Shown one piece after another: positions 15,661-24,161 of a DNA stretch of 64,000 nucleotides. The position numbers were made by a program, and so were the translations under genes. Below the pieces are notes generated by a model. The model saw only the letters and a program-made list of their open reading frames with translations. It was not told the DNA's origin and did not search any database. Origin of the DNA: Dokdonia sp. (GTDB lineage Bacteria > Bacteroidota > Bacteroidia > Flavobacteriales > Flavobacteriaceae); contig JAHDIF010000005.1 of assembly GCA_020630915.1 (NCBI GenBank), positions 124,434 to 188,433 on the forward strand, given 5' to 3'. Position 1 is the stretch's first letter; the number at the start of each line of letters is the position of its first letter.

Positions 15661-16477
15661 ATAAAGAATTTATTGTCTTTCTAATCTCCACAAGATTTGA
15701 AAGTAATTTTTCAAGATGGGCTAGGTCTAACATATTCGCTCCATCGCTTTTTGCATTTGCTGGATCAAAATGAGTTTCGATAAATAAGCCATCTACATTA
15801 TTTACAACGCCTGCTCTAGCAATCGTTTCTATCATATCTGGCCTTCCTCCTGTTACGCCACTAGATTGATTAGGTTGCTGTAAAGAGTGTGTTACATCTA
15901 GAACGGTAGGTGCAAACGCTCGCATTGTAGGAATACCTCTAAAATCTACAATCATATCCTGATACCCAAACATTGTCCCACGATCTGTAATCCAAGCTTT
16001 GTTATTTCCTGTATCGTGCACTTTTTTTACAGCGTGTTGCATAGCTTCTGGAGACATAAACTGTCCTTTTTTAAGGTTTACTACCTTACCTGTTTGAGCA
16101 GCTGCTACCACGAGTGCCGTCTGTCGCACTAGAAATGCGGGAATTTGCAATACATCAACATACTGGGCCGCTAGCGCTGCGTCAGATGTTTCATGAATAT
16201 CGGTTACGGTGGGCACGTCAAATTTCTCAGAAACTTTTGCTAGAATTTCCAGTGCTTTCTCATCACCTATGCCTGTAAAACTATCTACTCTACTGCGATT
16301 TGCTTTTCTAAAACTTCCTTTAAAAACATAAGGAATTTCTAATTTTTCGGTAATTGCTATCACTTTTTCTGCAATACGCATCGCCATGTCTTCTCCTTCA
16401 ATAGCGCAAGGCCCTGCAAGAAGGAAAAAGTTATTACTAGCGGTATGTTTAAGCTTTGGGATGTCTGAGAGTTGCAT
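15659..16477 (-). CDS. kdsA: 3-deoxy-8-phosphooctulonate (KDO-8-P) synthase
   Basis: The product is 272 residues. FLLAGPCAIEGEDMAMRIAEK, FKGSFRKANRSRVDSFTGIG, VTDIHE and ITDRGTMFGYQDMIVDFR are conserved KdsA segments. It condenses phosphoenolpyruvate with arabinose-5-phosphate in the cytosol, the entry step to KDO for lipopolysaccharide. The 56 bases upstream hold a GCTTTCGCGAAAGC palindrome (16487-16500). LpxK, another lipid A gene, lies about 4 kb away on the other strand. Confidence 0.95.
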   Translation of the reverse strand: MQLSDIPKLKHTASNNFFLLAGPCAIEGEDMAMRIAEKVIAITEKLEIPYVFKGSFRKANRSRVDSFTGIGDEKALEILAKVSEKFDVPTVTDIHETSDAALAAQYVDVLQIPAFLVRQTALVVAAAQTGKVVNLKKGQFMSPEAMQHAVKKVHDTGNNKAWITDRGTMFGYQDMIVDFRGIPTMRAFAPTVLDVTHSLQQPNQSSGVTGGRPDMIETIARAGVVNNVDGLFIETHFDPANAKSDGANMLDLAHLEKLLSNLVEIRKTINSL

Positions 16478-16486
16478 TGTAAGTAC

Positions 16487-16500
16487 GCTTTCGCGAAAGC
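16487..16500. repeat. GCTTTCGCGAAAGC palindrome, intergenic
   Basis: Exact copy 10 bases upstream of the kdsA start codon, in the gap to the flavin reductase gene. Confidence 0.95.
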
Positions 16501-16533
16501 ATAACCTCCGCTATTAATATGAGTGCAAAGATA

Positions 16534-17187
16534 CTATTCCTTCTTTAGAATAGATTGTACTGTTTTATCAGGTTTTGCATACGAAAAACGATCTAATAGG
16601 TCGGGAGCAGAGTAGGAGTCTAGACCATTAATAGTGACACCTCGCGTACGATTAAGATCGATCCAGCCATCATTTGTGTAAGAAGTTTCAGGTAGATAGA
16701 TGTCTGTAATGGCGGCTACGATTAAAAGGGTACCATTCTCTATAATGGGATATTCATTTACATACTCACAGGCGATTTTTACAAAGGCTTCTTTTACAAA
16801 AGGTGCGTGGTGATTGTCTAGATATTCTTCTGTGAGGCCTGTTTTTTCGAATTCTGATTCGTCCTTATCATAGCTAGCGGCTGTTTGGTGTGCTTTGTCA
16901 ATAATCTTGCTATGGATATGATTAACAGTAAAGAATTTGTTTTCCTTAATGTTTGCATAGGTGTGTCTAGGCACAGTAGTGGGTCTGGTAATAAAACCTA
17001 ACATGGCAGGATTACTCCCAAGATGGGTGACCGAACTAAAAATAGCCACGTTAGTTGCACCCTCATTAGATTTTGTGGCTATAAGATTTGCAGATTTGTA
17101 ACCCGTAACGCTATTAATAAAGTTGGCCCTAAATCTCTTTTCCATCGCAAGGATGGCAGCATTGTCAAAATGCACTATCTTTTCCAT
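16534..17187 (-). CDS. Flavin reductase family protein
   Basis: The product is 217 residues. NSVTGYKSANLIATKSNEGATNVAIFSSVTHLGSNPAMLGFITRP is the FMN-binding split-barrel start, and KFFTVNHI follows. It probably binds FMN and acts as a small flavin reductase or oxidoreductase; the substrate is not evident. It diverges from the methyltransferase gene with a 24-base gap. Confidence 0.82.
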   Translation of the reverse strand: MEKIVHFDNAAILAMEKRFRANFINSVTGYKSANLIATKSNEGATNVAIFSSVTHLGSNPAMLGFITRPTTVPRHTYANIKENKFFTVNHIHSKIIDKAHQTAASYDKDESEFEKTGLTEEYLDNHHAPFVKEAFVKIACEYVNEYPIIENGTLLIVAAITDIYLPETSYTNDGWIDLNRTRGVTINGLDSYSAPDLLDRFSYAKPDKTVQSILKKE

Positions 17188-17211
17188 AGTTTTTTATCAA
17201 AAATACAAATT

Positions 17212-18015
17212 ATGAGGGAGGCAAAACCAGAATATTTTGAAACTAACCGCACTACCTGGAATGAGAAAGTAAAGGTGCATACGCAGAGTGATTTTTATAG
17301 GCTAGAACAGTTTAAAAAAGGCGAGACTTCGCTTAATAGTTATGAACTCGAAGCTCTAGGCGACGTAAGTGGGAAATCATTATTGCACCTGCAATGTCAT
17401 TTTGGGCAAGATACCCTTAGCTGGACTCGTATGGGAGCGCAATGTACAGGTGTAGACATTAGTGATGCGGGGATAGCTTTCGCGAAAGCGCTATCCAAAG
17501 AACTTGCACTACCCGCAGATTTTGTGTGTTGCAACGTATTAGATACTTCCAAGCATATTACTAAGACTTTTGATATCGTATTTACGAGCTACGGAACCAT
17601 CGGGTGGCTACCAGACTTAAAACCTTGGGGAGCTATGATCGCCGAACGATTGAAACCTGGCGGAACTTTTTATATGGTAGAGTTTCACCCCATAGTCTGG
17701 ATGTTTGATTATGTAGATGGCGAGCCAAAAATGCGATATGGCTACAATCAAACTGAAGCTATTTATGAAGAATATCAAGGTACCTACGCAGACACTTCTT
17801 CAAAAATGATGAGCAAAGAATATGGATGGAATCACGGGCTAGGTGAAGTTGTAAGTGCACTTACCCAAGCTGGATTACGAGTTGAATTTCTGAGAGAACA
17901 CGATGCTAGTCCCTATAATGTGCTGCCGGATTTGATCCAACAAGAAAACGGCCTTTTTGTTACTAAAGACCGCTTATATCCTTTATTATTTGAACTTAGG
18001 GTTACGAAAGATTAA
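17212..18015 (+). CDS. Class I SAM-dependent methyltransferase
   Basis: The product is 267 residues from the ATG at 17212 (MREAKPEYFETNRTTWNEK). SLLHLQCHFGQDTLSWTRMGAQCTGVDISDAG is SAM motif I and its acidic loop, and FDIVFTSYGTIGWLPDLKPWG motif II. The substrate is unknown. An upstream start at 17023 would read 63 residues antisense to the flavin reductase and is rejected. AFAKA in the helix after the acidic loop is encoded by the palindrome at 17476-17489. The stop codon lies inside the arm of a long hairpin element. Confidence 0.82.
   Translation: MREAKPEYFETNRTTWNEKVKVHTQSDFYRLEQFKKGETSLNSYELEALGDVSGKSLLHLQCHFGQDTLSWTRMGAQCTGVDISDAGIAFAKALSKELALPADFVCCNVLDTSKHITKTFDIVFTSYGTIGWLPDLKPWGAMIAERLKPGGTFYMVEFHPIVWMFDYVDGEPKMRYGYNQTEAIYEEYQGTYADTSSKMMSKEYGWNHGLGEVVSALTQAGLRVEFLREHDASPYNVLPDLIQQENGLFVTKDRLYPLLFELRVTKD
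17476..17489. repeat. GCTTTCGCGAAAGC palindrome in the methyltransferase gene
   Basis: Exact copy; encodes AFAKA within GIAFAKALSK. Confidence 0.95.
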
Positions 18016-18188
18016 ACCTAGATTATGCAATAGAAAATCTATTCCGTCTTGAAATAGCTTCAAAATAGACCGCTTCGCTATATTTTTGAGTTTCACCATA
18101 GCGATGCTATGCTAAAACTAAGAAAACATCCTATTTTATTGCTGTTTCAAAACTCATCACGAAGTTCTATTGCATAATCTGGGTTAAT
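18011..18188. repeat. Long imperfect hairpin element between convergent genes
   Basis: Outer arms AGATTATGCAATAGAA (18020-18035) and TTCTATTGCATAATCT (18165-18180) are perfectly complementary, and pairing extends outward to ATTAA/TTAAT. Inner stems pair TTGAAATAGC with GCTGTTTCAA and AAAATAG with CTATTTT. The apex is CATAGC-GAT-GCTATG (18097-18111). The element is symmetrical about 18,100-18,104. Both outer ends carry the stop codons of the flanking genes (TAA at 18013-18015; TTA at 18184-18186). It may act as a two-way terminator or be a small mobile (MITE/REP-like) element. Confidence 0.8.
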
Positions 18189-18846
18189 GTGCATTTTTTT
18201 TAAGTAATTCTGGAAATTTTTGCTGGAAGCGTCGTAGTCTAGGGATAGATACGTTTTGGATGTATGGATTGCTAGGGTTGCGAGCTTCGTAGTTTTGATG
18301 ATAGTTTTCTCCTACCCAGAATTTTTGAAAAGGCATCACCTCTGCCGCAACTTTGCCTTCTCCATAAATGGCTTCCTGTTCTTTAATTTTTGAAGCTATA
18401 ATTTTCTTTTCTTGATCATTTTGATAAAAGATGATAGAACGATATTGCGACCCTCTGTCTGGCCCTTGGCCGTATTTTTGGGTTACATTTTGTGATCCAA
18501 AATAAACATCTACTAGCTGGCTAAAGCTTATAACTTTAGGATCATAATAAATCTCCACAGCCTCTGCGTGTCCAGTGCGACCCGTATTGCTAGATTGATA
18601 TGTAGGGTTTTCTGTATGACCACCACTATATCCAGATATAGATTCTTGAACGCCTTTAACACTTTCATAAACGGCTTCTACACACCAGAAGCATCCACTG
18701 GAAAAATAGGCTTTATGTAAACCGCCTTCTGGAGTTGTTTGTACGGGTGCTAGGGTAGTAAGTTCTTTTTGCTTATCTGTTTGTGATGGGGCGTTTGTGC
18801 AACTAATGACAAGCAGGAGCGATGTTAAGATTATCGATAGTTTCAT
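18184..18846 (-). CDS. msrA: Peptide-methionine (S)-S-oxide reductase, lipoprotein form
   Basis: The product is 220 residues. The signal peptide ends in lipobox VISC, so the enzyme is probably a lipoprotein on the periplasmic side. The MsrA domain begins at KAYFSSGCFWCVEAVYESVKG with the catalytic Cys in GCFWC. GYSGGHTENPTY, TGHAEAVEIYYDP and GQGPDRGSQYRSIIFY follow. It repairs oxidised methionine in exported proteins. The last codons fall in the right arm of the 18011-18188 hairpin. Confidence 0.93.
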   Translation of the reverse strand: MKLSIILTSLLLVISCTNAPSQTDKQKELTTLAPVQTTPEGGLHKAYFSSGCFWCVEAVYESVKGVQESISGYSGGHTENPTYQSSNTGRTGHAEAVEIYYDPKVISFSQLVDVYFGSQNVTQKYGQGPDRGSQYRSIIFYQNDQEKKIIASKIKEQEAIYGEGKVAAEVMPFQKFWVGENYHQNYEARNPSNPYIQNVSIPRLRRFQQKFPELLKKNAH

Positions 18847-18932
18847 TATAAATGATTTCTTTTATAGTCTATAAAATTACGAGATTCTTACAGCTTTTGT
18901 AGCTAATGGTTTGTTAAGGTTCGAACATAAAA

Positions 18933-18956
18933 AAAGCCACGTACGTACGTGGCTTT
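18933..18956 (-). terminator. Perfectly palindromic terminator downstream of the COG1579 gene
   Basis: The half-site AAAGCCACGTAC is mirrored to give a 24-base perfect palindrome. On the minus strand it is followed by a run of seven T. It closes the Nif3/COG1579 transcript before msrA. Confidence 0.78.
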
Positions 18957-18976
18957 CTATATTGTTGAGGTGCTAC

Positions 18977-19756
18977 TTAGAGTTTACTAAAAATAGCACT
19001 CATCTTTTCTTGTTCTTCTGTCGCTAGTTCTGCATCTACAAGGATACGACCACTATGCTCATCGATAATAATTTTCTTACGACCTGCAATCTCTACTTGA
19101 ACTTGCGGTGGTATTGTAAAATAAGATCCTCCAGAAGCTCCACGCTCTACAGGTACGACAGCGAGACCGTTTCTCACATTATTACGAATACGCTTGTACG
19201 CTTTTACAAGACGCTCTTCGATATCTTTTTCGAAATCTGCACTTTTCTTAAGAAGTGCTTTTTCTTCTTTTTCTGTTTCAGAAAGGATAGCGTCTAGTTC
19301 ACTTTTCTTGTGTTTAAGATGAGTCTCTCTTTCTCCTAAGCGCTCTTTGGTGGTATTGATTACTTCAGTCTTCTGCTCGATTTGTGCTTTGTATTCTTTA
19401 ATGTTTTTATCAGCTAGTTGTATTTCTAATTCTTGAAATTCAACTTCTTTACTCAATGCATTAAACTCACGGTTGTTACGTACGTTCTTTTGTTGCTCAG
19501 AGTATTTTTTGATCGCTGCCTTTGAGTCTTCTATCTGAATTTTCTTAGCCTTAATTTGATCTTCTACAAGAGAGAGATCATTTTCTAACTTTTCAATTCT
19601 TTTATTAAGACCAGCTACTTCATCTTCTAGATCTTCTACCTCTAAAGGAAGTTCTCCTCGTACATTACGAATTTGATCTACACGAGCGTCTATGAGTTGT
19701 AAATCATATAGAGCGCGTAATTTTTCTTCTACTGTAGCCTCTTTTTTCTTAGCCAT
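18977..19756 (-). CDS. COG1579-type coiled-coil protein with zinc-ribbon region lacking cysteines
   Basis: The product is 259 residues from the ATG at 19756 (MAKKKEATVEEKLRALYDLQ). Residues 30-185 are one long coiled coil. The C-terminus aligns with the zinc ribbon of COG1579 proteins, but the usual Cys pairs are replaced: GASGGSYFTIPPQ and DEHSGRIL. Such proteins are thought to act in nucleic-acid or assembly roles, unproven. It starts four bases after the Nif3 stop, so the two are cotranscribed. In-frame codons up to 19810 are not needed. Confidence 0.82.
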   Translation of the reverse strand: MAKKKEATVEEKLRALYDLQLIDARVDQIRNVRGELPLEVEDLEDEVAGLNKRIEKLENDLSLVEDQIKAKKIQIEDSKAAIKKYSEQQKNVRNNREFNALSKEVEFQELEIQLADKNIKEYKAQIEQKTEVINTTKERLGERETHLKHKKSELDAILSETEKEEKALLKKSADFEKDIEERLVKAYKRIRNNVRNGLAVVPVERGASGGSYFTIPPQVQVEIAGRKKIIIDEHSGRILVDAELATEEQEKMSAIFSKL

Positions 19757-19760
19757 ACTT

Positions 19761-20855
19761 TTAAAAATAATTGATAGGATTGGTGTTTTCCTCTGATAAA
19801 AGGACTGCAAAACTACGAATTTTTTCTGTAAGATAATCGGCTATGAGGTTTTTTGTAAATCGCTCACTTTCATAGTGCCCCACATCTGCCAAAAGTAGCT
19901 GCCCTTCTGCCTTATAGTAGTCGTGATATTTCAGGTCTGCTGTGACATATGCATCTGCCTTATGTGCCTTTGCTGCTGCTATAGCAAAGGCACCGCTACC
20001 GCCTAATACAGCTACTTTCTTTATTTTTTTGCCTAACAGTTGAGAGTGTCTCACTCCACCACTTTTAAAAGTTGTCTTGATAAGGCTAAGAAAATCATTT
20101 TCTAATATTGGATTTTTTAAGGTGCCTATCATTCCCATACCCACGTTTTTATTTTCATTTTCTAGAGATACGAGTTCATAGGCGACCTCTTCATATGGAT
20201 GGTTCTCAATAAGTGCTTGAACTACATTTTTCTTTAAATGTTTATGGAAGGTGATATGGAGTTGCGTTTCTCCTTCTTGATGTTGTTTGTGTTTCTTACC
20301 TACAAACGGGTTTGTATTTTCTCCAGCTCTAAAGGTGCCCTCTCCTTCAGTAGAAAAACTACATTGATCGTACTTCCCTATATGTCCTGCTCCTGCCTGG
20401 AATAATGATTCTTTTAACGCTTTCGCGAAAGCGTGAGGAACATACGTAGTAAGTTTATACAAACTCTCTCTTTTAGGAAGTAATATTTTGCAATCTTCGA
20501 GTTGTAAAGCTTGTGCCATTCCATAATTAACACCGTGAGCCATATTGTCGAGTGCTGTATGAATGGCGTAGATTGCAATATCGTTCTTGATGGCTGTAAG
20601 AATTGCTTTTTCTACATAATTACTGCCATTAAGTCTTTTTAAACCAGAGAAGAGTATGGGGTGAAAACATACGATTAGGTTGCAGTTTTTTAAAATGGCT
20701 TCCTGAACGACGTTTTCTAAGGCATCGTGTGCGACTAGAATATTGGTAATTGTATTTTTTTTATCCCCTACTAGGAGGCCTACATTGTCAAAATCTTCTG
20801 CCTGTGCGAGAGGAGCCCATTGATCTAATAAGTTGCCTACATCTGCTATTGTCAT
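19761..20855 (-). CDS. Nif3-like dinuclear metal centre protein (GTP cyclohydrolase I type 2 family)
   Basis: The product is 364 residues from the ATG at 20855 (MTIADVGNLLDQWAPL). EDFDNVGLLVGD, VAHDALENVV, CFHPILFSGLKRL, AIHTALDNMAHGVN and the C-terminal VTADLKYHDYYKAEGQLLLADVGHYESER give the metal-binding His/Asp/Glu residues. The middle third is the CutA-like insert found in the longer Nif3 proteins. The family forms hexameric toroids; its cellular role is uncertain. AFAKALK in the insert comes from the palindrome at 20419-20432. Confidence 0.88.
   Translation of the reverse strand: MTIADVGNLLDQWAPLAQAEDFDNVGLLVGDKKNTITNILVAHDALENVVQEAILKNCNLIVCFHPILFSGLKRLNGSNYVEKAILTAIKNDIAIYAIHTALDNMAHGVNYGMAQALQLEDCKILLPKRESLYKLTTYVPHAFAKALKESLFQAGAGHIGKYDQCSFSTEGEGTFRAGENTNPFVGKKHKQHQEGETQLHITFHKHLKKNVVQALIENHPYEEVAYELVSLENENKNVGMGMIGTLKNPILENDFLSLIKTTFKSGGVRHSQLLGKKIKKVAVLGGSGAFAIAAAKAHKADAYVTADLKYHDYYKAEGQLLLADVGHYESERFTKNLIADYLTEKIRSFAVLLSEENTNPINYF
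20419..20432. repeat. GCTTTCGCGAAAGC palindrome in the Nif3-like gene
   Basis: Exact copy; encodes AFAKA within HAFAKALKE. Confidence 0.95.
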
Positions 20856-20903
20856 AAAATTGTGTGTTATTAGGTAAAGATAAATATTATACCTTCGTCT
20901 TTG

Positions 20904-21917
20904 ATGAAGCACTTACGTAAATTATTATTTCCTTTTTCGGCAATTTACTATGTAGTAACTTGGATACGCAATTATCTTTTTGATTCTGGTATATGGAAAT
21001 CTCAGGAGTATGATTTTCCAGTAATATGTGTAGGTAATTTAAGTGTAGGTGGCACGGGCAAAACACCTATGACGGAATATCTTATAAAGTTCCTTAAAGA
21101 TCTAACATCTCTAGGTGTTTTGAGCAGAGGTTATGGAAGGAGCACTTCTGGATATCTATTTGTGGAGCATAGTCATACTGCAGATCAAGTAGGGGATGAA
21201 CCCTTACAATACAAAACAAAGTTTGAAAATATTAGTGTTGCTGTTTGTGAAGATAGAAGAAAGGGAATTAAATTATTGACGGAGGAAGCGCTAGAGCCAA
21301 AGATTCTTGTGCTAGATGATGCCTATCAACATAGAAGCGTGAAGGCGGGCTTTTCAATACTTTTAACTCCATATGATGATCTTTTTTATAACGATAATGT
21401 ATTACCAGCGGGCAACCTTCGAGAAAGTCGAAGAGGAGCAAAGAGGGCGCAGGTTATCATTGTGAGTAAATGCCCAGTAGGGCTTAGTGTAAATGCCCAG
21501 TCAGTTGTGCGTAAAAAAATAAGCCAGTATACTCATGGCAACGTTTACTTTACGACTATAGACTACAGCAATAATATTTATGGGGAACAAGGTAGAATGG
21601 AACTATCTGATATTCCTAATACCGGAGTAACACTTGTTACTGGGATTGCAAACCCTAAGCCTTTGCTAAAGTTTATAGAAAGTAAGAATATTACTTTTGA
21701 TCATAAGCAATATAAAGATCATCACAATTTTTCGGCTAGTGAGCTAGAGAGTCTGGAGAAATGTTCATTTATTCTTACTACAGAAAAGGATTATATGCGT
21801 TTAAAATCGCGCTTAAAGAATAAAAATCTCTTTTATCTACCTATAGAAGTTAGATTTTTAAGTGGGGAGCATAATGCATTTAAGAAAGAGGTGCTTGATT
21901 TTGCAGGACTTAGCTAA
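20904..21917 (+). CDS. lpxK: Tetraacyldisaccharide 4'-kinase
   Basis: The product is 337 residues from the ATG at 20904. VICVGNLSVGGTGKTPMTEYL is the Walker A region typical of LpxK, and ILVLDDAYQHRSVKAGFSILL the DDGxQH-like motif with the catalytic Asp. NLRESRRGAKRAQVIIVSKC follows. It phosphorylates the 4' position of the lipid A precursor at the inner membrane. A TTG just upstream (20901) is in frame but unneeded. Its 3' end overlaps that of the convergent histidine kinase by eight bases. Confidence 0.92.
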   Translation: MKHLRKLLFPFSAIYYVVTWIRNYLFDSGIWKSQEYDFPVICVGNLSVGGTGKTPMTEYLIKFLKDLTSLGVLSRGYGRSTSGYLFVEHSHTADQVGDEPLQYKTKFENISVAVCEDRRKGIKLLTEEALEPKILVLDDAYQHRSVKAGFSILLTPYDDLFYNDNVLPAGNLRESRRGAKRAQVIIVSKCPVGLSVNAQSVVRKKISQYTHGNVYFTTIDYSNNIYGEQGRMELSDIPNTGVTLVTGIANPKPLLKFIESKNITFDHKQYKDHHNFSASELESLEKCSFILTTEKDYMRLKSRLKNKNLFYLPIEVRFLSGEHNAFKKEVLDFAGLS

Positions 21918-24132
21918 GTGCGTTTGCTTTTTTTAGACCGTTATGTATTTTTTGGAAAAACTCCTCGACTTTATAGGGCTTAGGTATAATGTCATTTAGT
22001 CCAGCCTCGTGAAAACTATCTATATTTTCATCAATTGTTACAGCGGTAAGTGCTAGAATAGGGATCTCTTTATTAAAGAGTCTAATTTGTTCGGTAGCTT
22101 CAATACCGCTTATCCCTGGCATATGAATATCCATAAGCACGAGGTCAAAGTGTCCTGTTCTTACCTTTTCCACCGCAATTTCTCCATTGTCTGCAACATC
22201 ACATATCATTTTGTTTTTCTCCAGGATTTTACGTGTAATCATCTGGTTAATCTTATTGTCTTCTACAACAAGTATTTTTCTGTTTTCTAGAGCTACGTAA
22301 TCTACATCGTAGATAATATTATGTGGATTTTTTTCTTCGGCCGAAAGTTGTGATAAATTGTACTCAATGTCAAAAGAAAACTTTGATCCTTTTCCTAGGG
22401 TACTTTCTAGTGTGATTTTACTATTAAGAAGATCAAGCAAATTCTTAACAATAGATAGTCCTAGGCCTGTTCCTCCAAATTTTCTATTAATAGCGACAGA
22501 TCCTTGTGTAAAATTCTGGAAGATATTTTTTTGTTTCTTTTTTGATATTCCTTCTCCACTATCTTCTATTTCAAAATGCAATGCTATATTTTGATTTGTC
22601 TCTTTTATTTTCTGGACACGAACAAATACATTTCCATCTCTGGTAAACTTGACAGCGTTTCCTACCAAATTTATGAGAATTTGAGAGATCATTAACGGGT
22701 CTCCGAGTAACTCTGAAGGGATGTCTGGGTCAAATTCAAAGTTTAGATTATTCCCTTTGTCCTTTGCAGATTTTTCTAATGCAAACAATACATCTTCAAT
22801 ACGTTTTTTAAGATTAAAGGCCGTTTGTTCTACTTCTACTTTATTAGCTTCTAATTTATTTAAATCGAGAATATTGTTAATGAGAGATAGCAGGTATTCT
22901 CCAGAAAACTTAAGAGAGTCCAGATGTTTTTTCTGCTCTTCTGTAGGATTCTCACTTAATAAAAGATGAGTAAGACCAGTAACCGCATACATAGGTGTTC
23001 GCAGCTCGTGGGTTATGGTAGATAAAAATTGAGCTTTGACCATAGAGGCTTTCTCAGCGTTATCTTTTGCAATAATAAGTTCTGTATTTTTTGCTTGGAG
23101 TAGCTCATTTGCCTTAGCTCGTAAATTATTGTTCTTGTATAATGATAGAATGAGTAGTGAAAGAATTGTTACCATGGAAATGATAAGAACCTTTCCTAGC
23201 ATTTTACCTTGCATTCTACCTTGTTGTTCTCTTGTAATATCTTTTGTTAAATTTTGAGAGATAAGAGCTTCTTCTGCTTTGTTGTTTTCAATAGGTAAAA
23301 TTTTAACTAGCTGCGTGGGCGAGAGCTCTTTTTGAAGGTCTTGATATAACATCATTTGCTTCGCTGCTTCCTCGTCATTGTTTTGCTTTTGAGCTATTTC
23401 ACTTGCAGTTTTATAGGTTTCTTGAAGTATCTCAGGAAAATTCTCCTGGGCACTTATTTCTTGAGCTTCTTTTATCGTAAGATCTGCTTCTTTCAAGTTG
23501 TCTAAGAGGAGTAATGTTTTTCCTTTTTGACTGAGATTAGTTGCGAGTAGGTAATTGTTTTTTGAGAATCGAGACTGATTGATGGCTAAGTCGTATTGGT
23601 CTATGGCCTTTTGATATTCTTTTTGGGAGTGTAGGATGACTCCTTTGTTACTATATAATTTTGCAAGTAGTTGAGGTCTATTCTTATTAGTGAGTTGATC
23701 ACTTGCAAGTGTGACGTATTCTTCTGCTTTAGCATAATCACCTTTGCGTAATGCAATATCTGATGAGGTAATATAACTTTGTCCTAAGCCCTCAGTATCT
23801 GTTGTTGTTTTTTGAATGCTAATAGCTTTTTCATTTTCTCGGCTTGCATTAACCAGATCGTCTGCTTGTAAATAAATTTTTGACAATGTATGTGAGGTAA
23901 TACCTATATACTTATTATTATTTACTGTGGTTGCAAGGTCTCTAGCTCTATTTAATAATGCGACAGAGGAGCTGTAGTCTGATGTAGATATGGTCTTTAC
24001 TGCTACATTAAGAAGGGAATCAATTTTTTTGTTAGTGATGTCAAGTGCCGCTTCGTCTACTTCTTGCGCTTGAAACATGCTAACAAAAAAAACAAAAAAT
24101 GGAAGAATAAAACGAGACAAAGTATGAGTCAT
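21910..24132 (-). CDS. Hybrid sensor histidine kinase/response regulator with periplasmic TPR domain
   Basis: The product is 740 residues: a signal peptide (1-22), TPR-like helical repeats (about 30-290), a transmembrane helix (about 314-332), a short coiled coil, HisKA with FLSTITHELRTP (His375), a HATPase domain (N box NLVGNAVKF, G boxes DSGEGIS and GGTGLGLSIV) and a receiver domain (VVEDNKINQ, phospho-Asp in LVLMDIHMPG at 668). It should sense a signal across the inner membrane. The last 26 codons complete the receiver. There is no DNA-binding output domain, so phosphotransfer to another protein is expected. It follows gap by 29 bases. Confidence 0.93.
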   Translation of the reverse strand: MTHTLSRFILPFFVFFVSMFQAQEVDEAALDITNKKIDSLLNVAVKTISTSDYSSSVALLNRARDLATTVNNNKYIGITSHTLSKIYLQADDLVNASRENEKAISIQKTTTDTEGLGQSYITSSDIALRKGDYAKAEEYVTLASDQLTNKNRPQLLAKLYSNKGVILHSQKEYQKAIDQYDLAINQSRFSKNNYLLATNLSQKGKTLLLLDNLKEADLTIKEAQEISAQENFPEILQETYKTASEIAQKQNNDEEAAKQMMLYQDLQKELSPTQLVKILPIENNKAEEALISQNLTKDITREQQGRMQGKMLGKVLIISMVTILSLLILSLYKNNNLRAKANELLQAKNTELIIAKDNAEKASMVKAQFLSTITHELRTPMYAVTGLTHLLLSENPTEEQKKHLDSLKFSGEYLLSLINNILDLNKLEANKVEVEQTAFNLKKRIEDVLFALEKSAKDKGNNLNFEFDPDIPSELLGDPLMISQILINLVGNAVKFTRDGNVFVRVQKIKETNQNIALHFEIEDSGEGISKKKQKNIFQNFTQGSVAINRKFGGTGLGLSIVKNLLDLLNSKITLESTLGKGSKFSFDIEYNLSQLSAEEKNPHNIIYDVDYVALENRKILVVEDNKINQMITRKILEKNKMICDVADNGEIAVEKVRTGHFDLVLMDIHMPGISGIEATEQIRLFNKEIPILALTAVTIDENIDSFHEAGLNDIIPKPYKVEEFFQKIHNGLKKANALS

Positions 24133-24161
24133 GTTTGCAGGTTGTTCGGTCTAAATATATG

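Noticed and set aside
17023-17211. N-terminal extension of the methyltransferase
   Set aside because: It reads antisense to the flavin reductase gene and adds 63 residues absent from the family.
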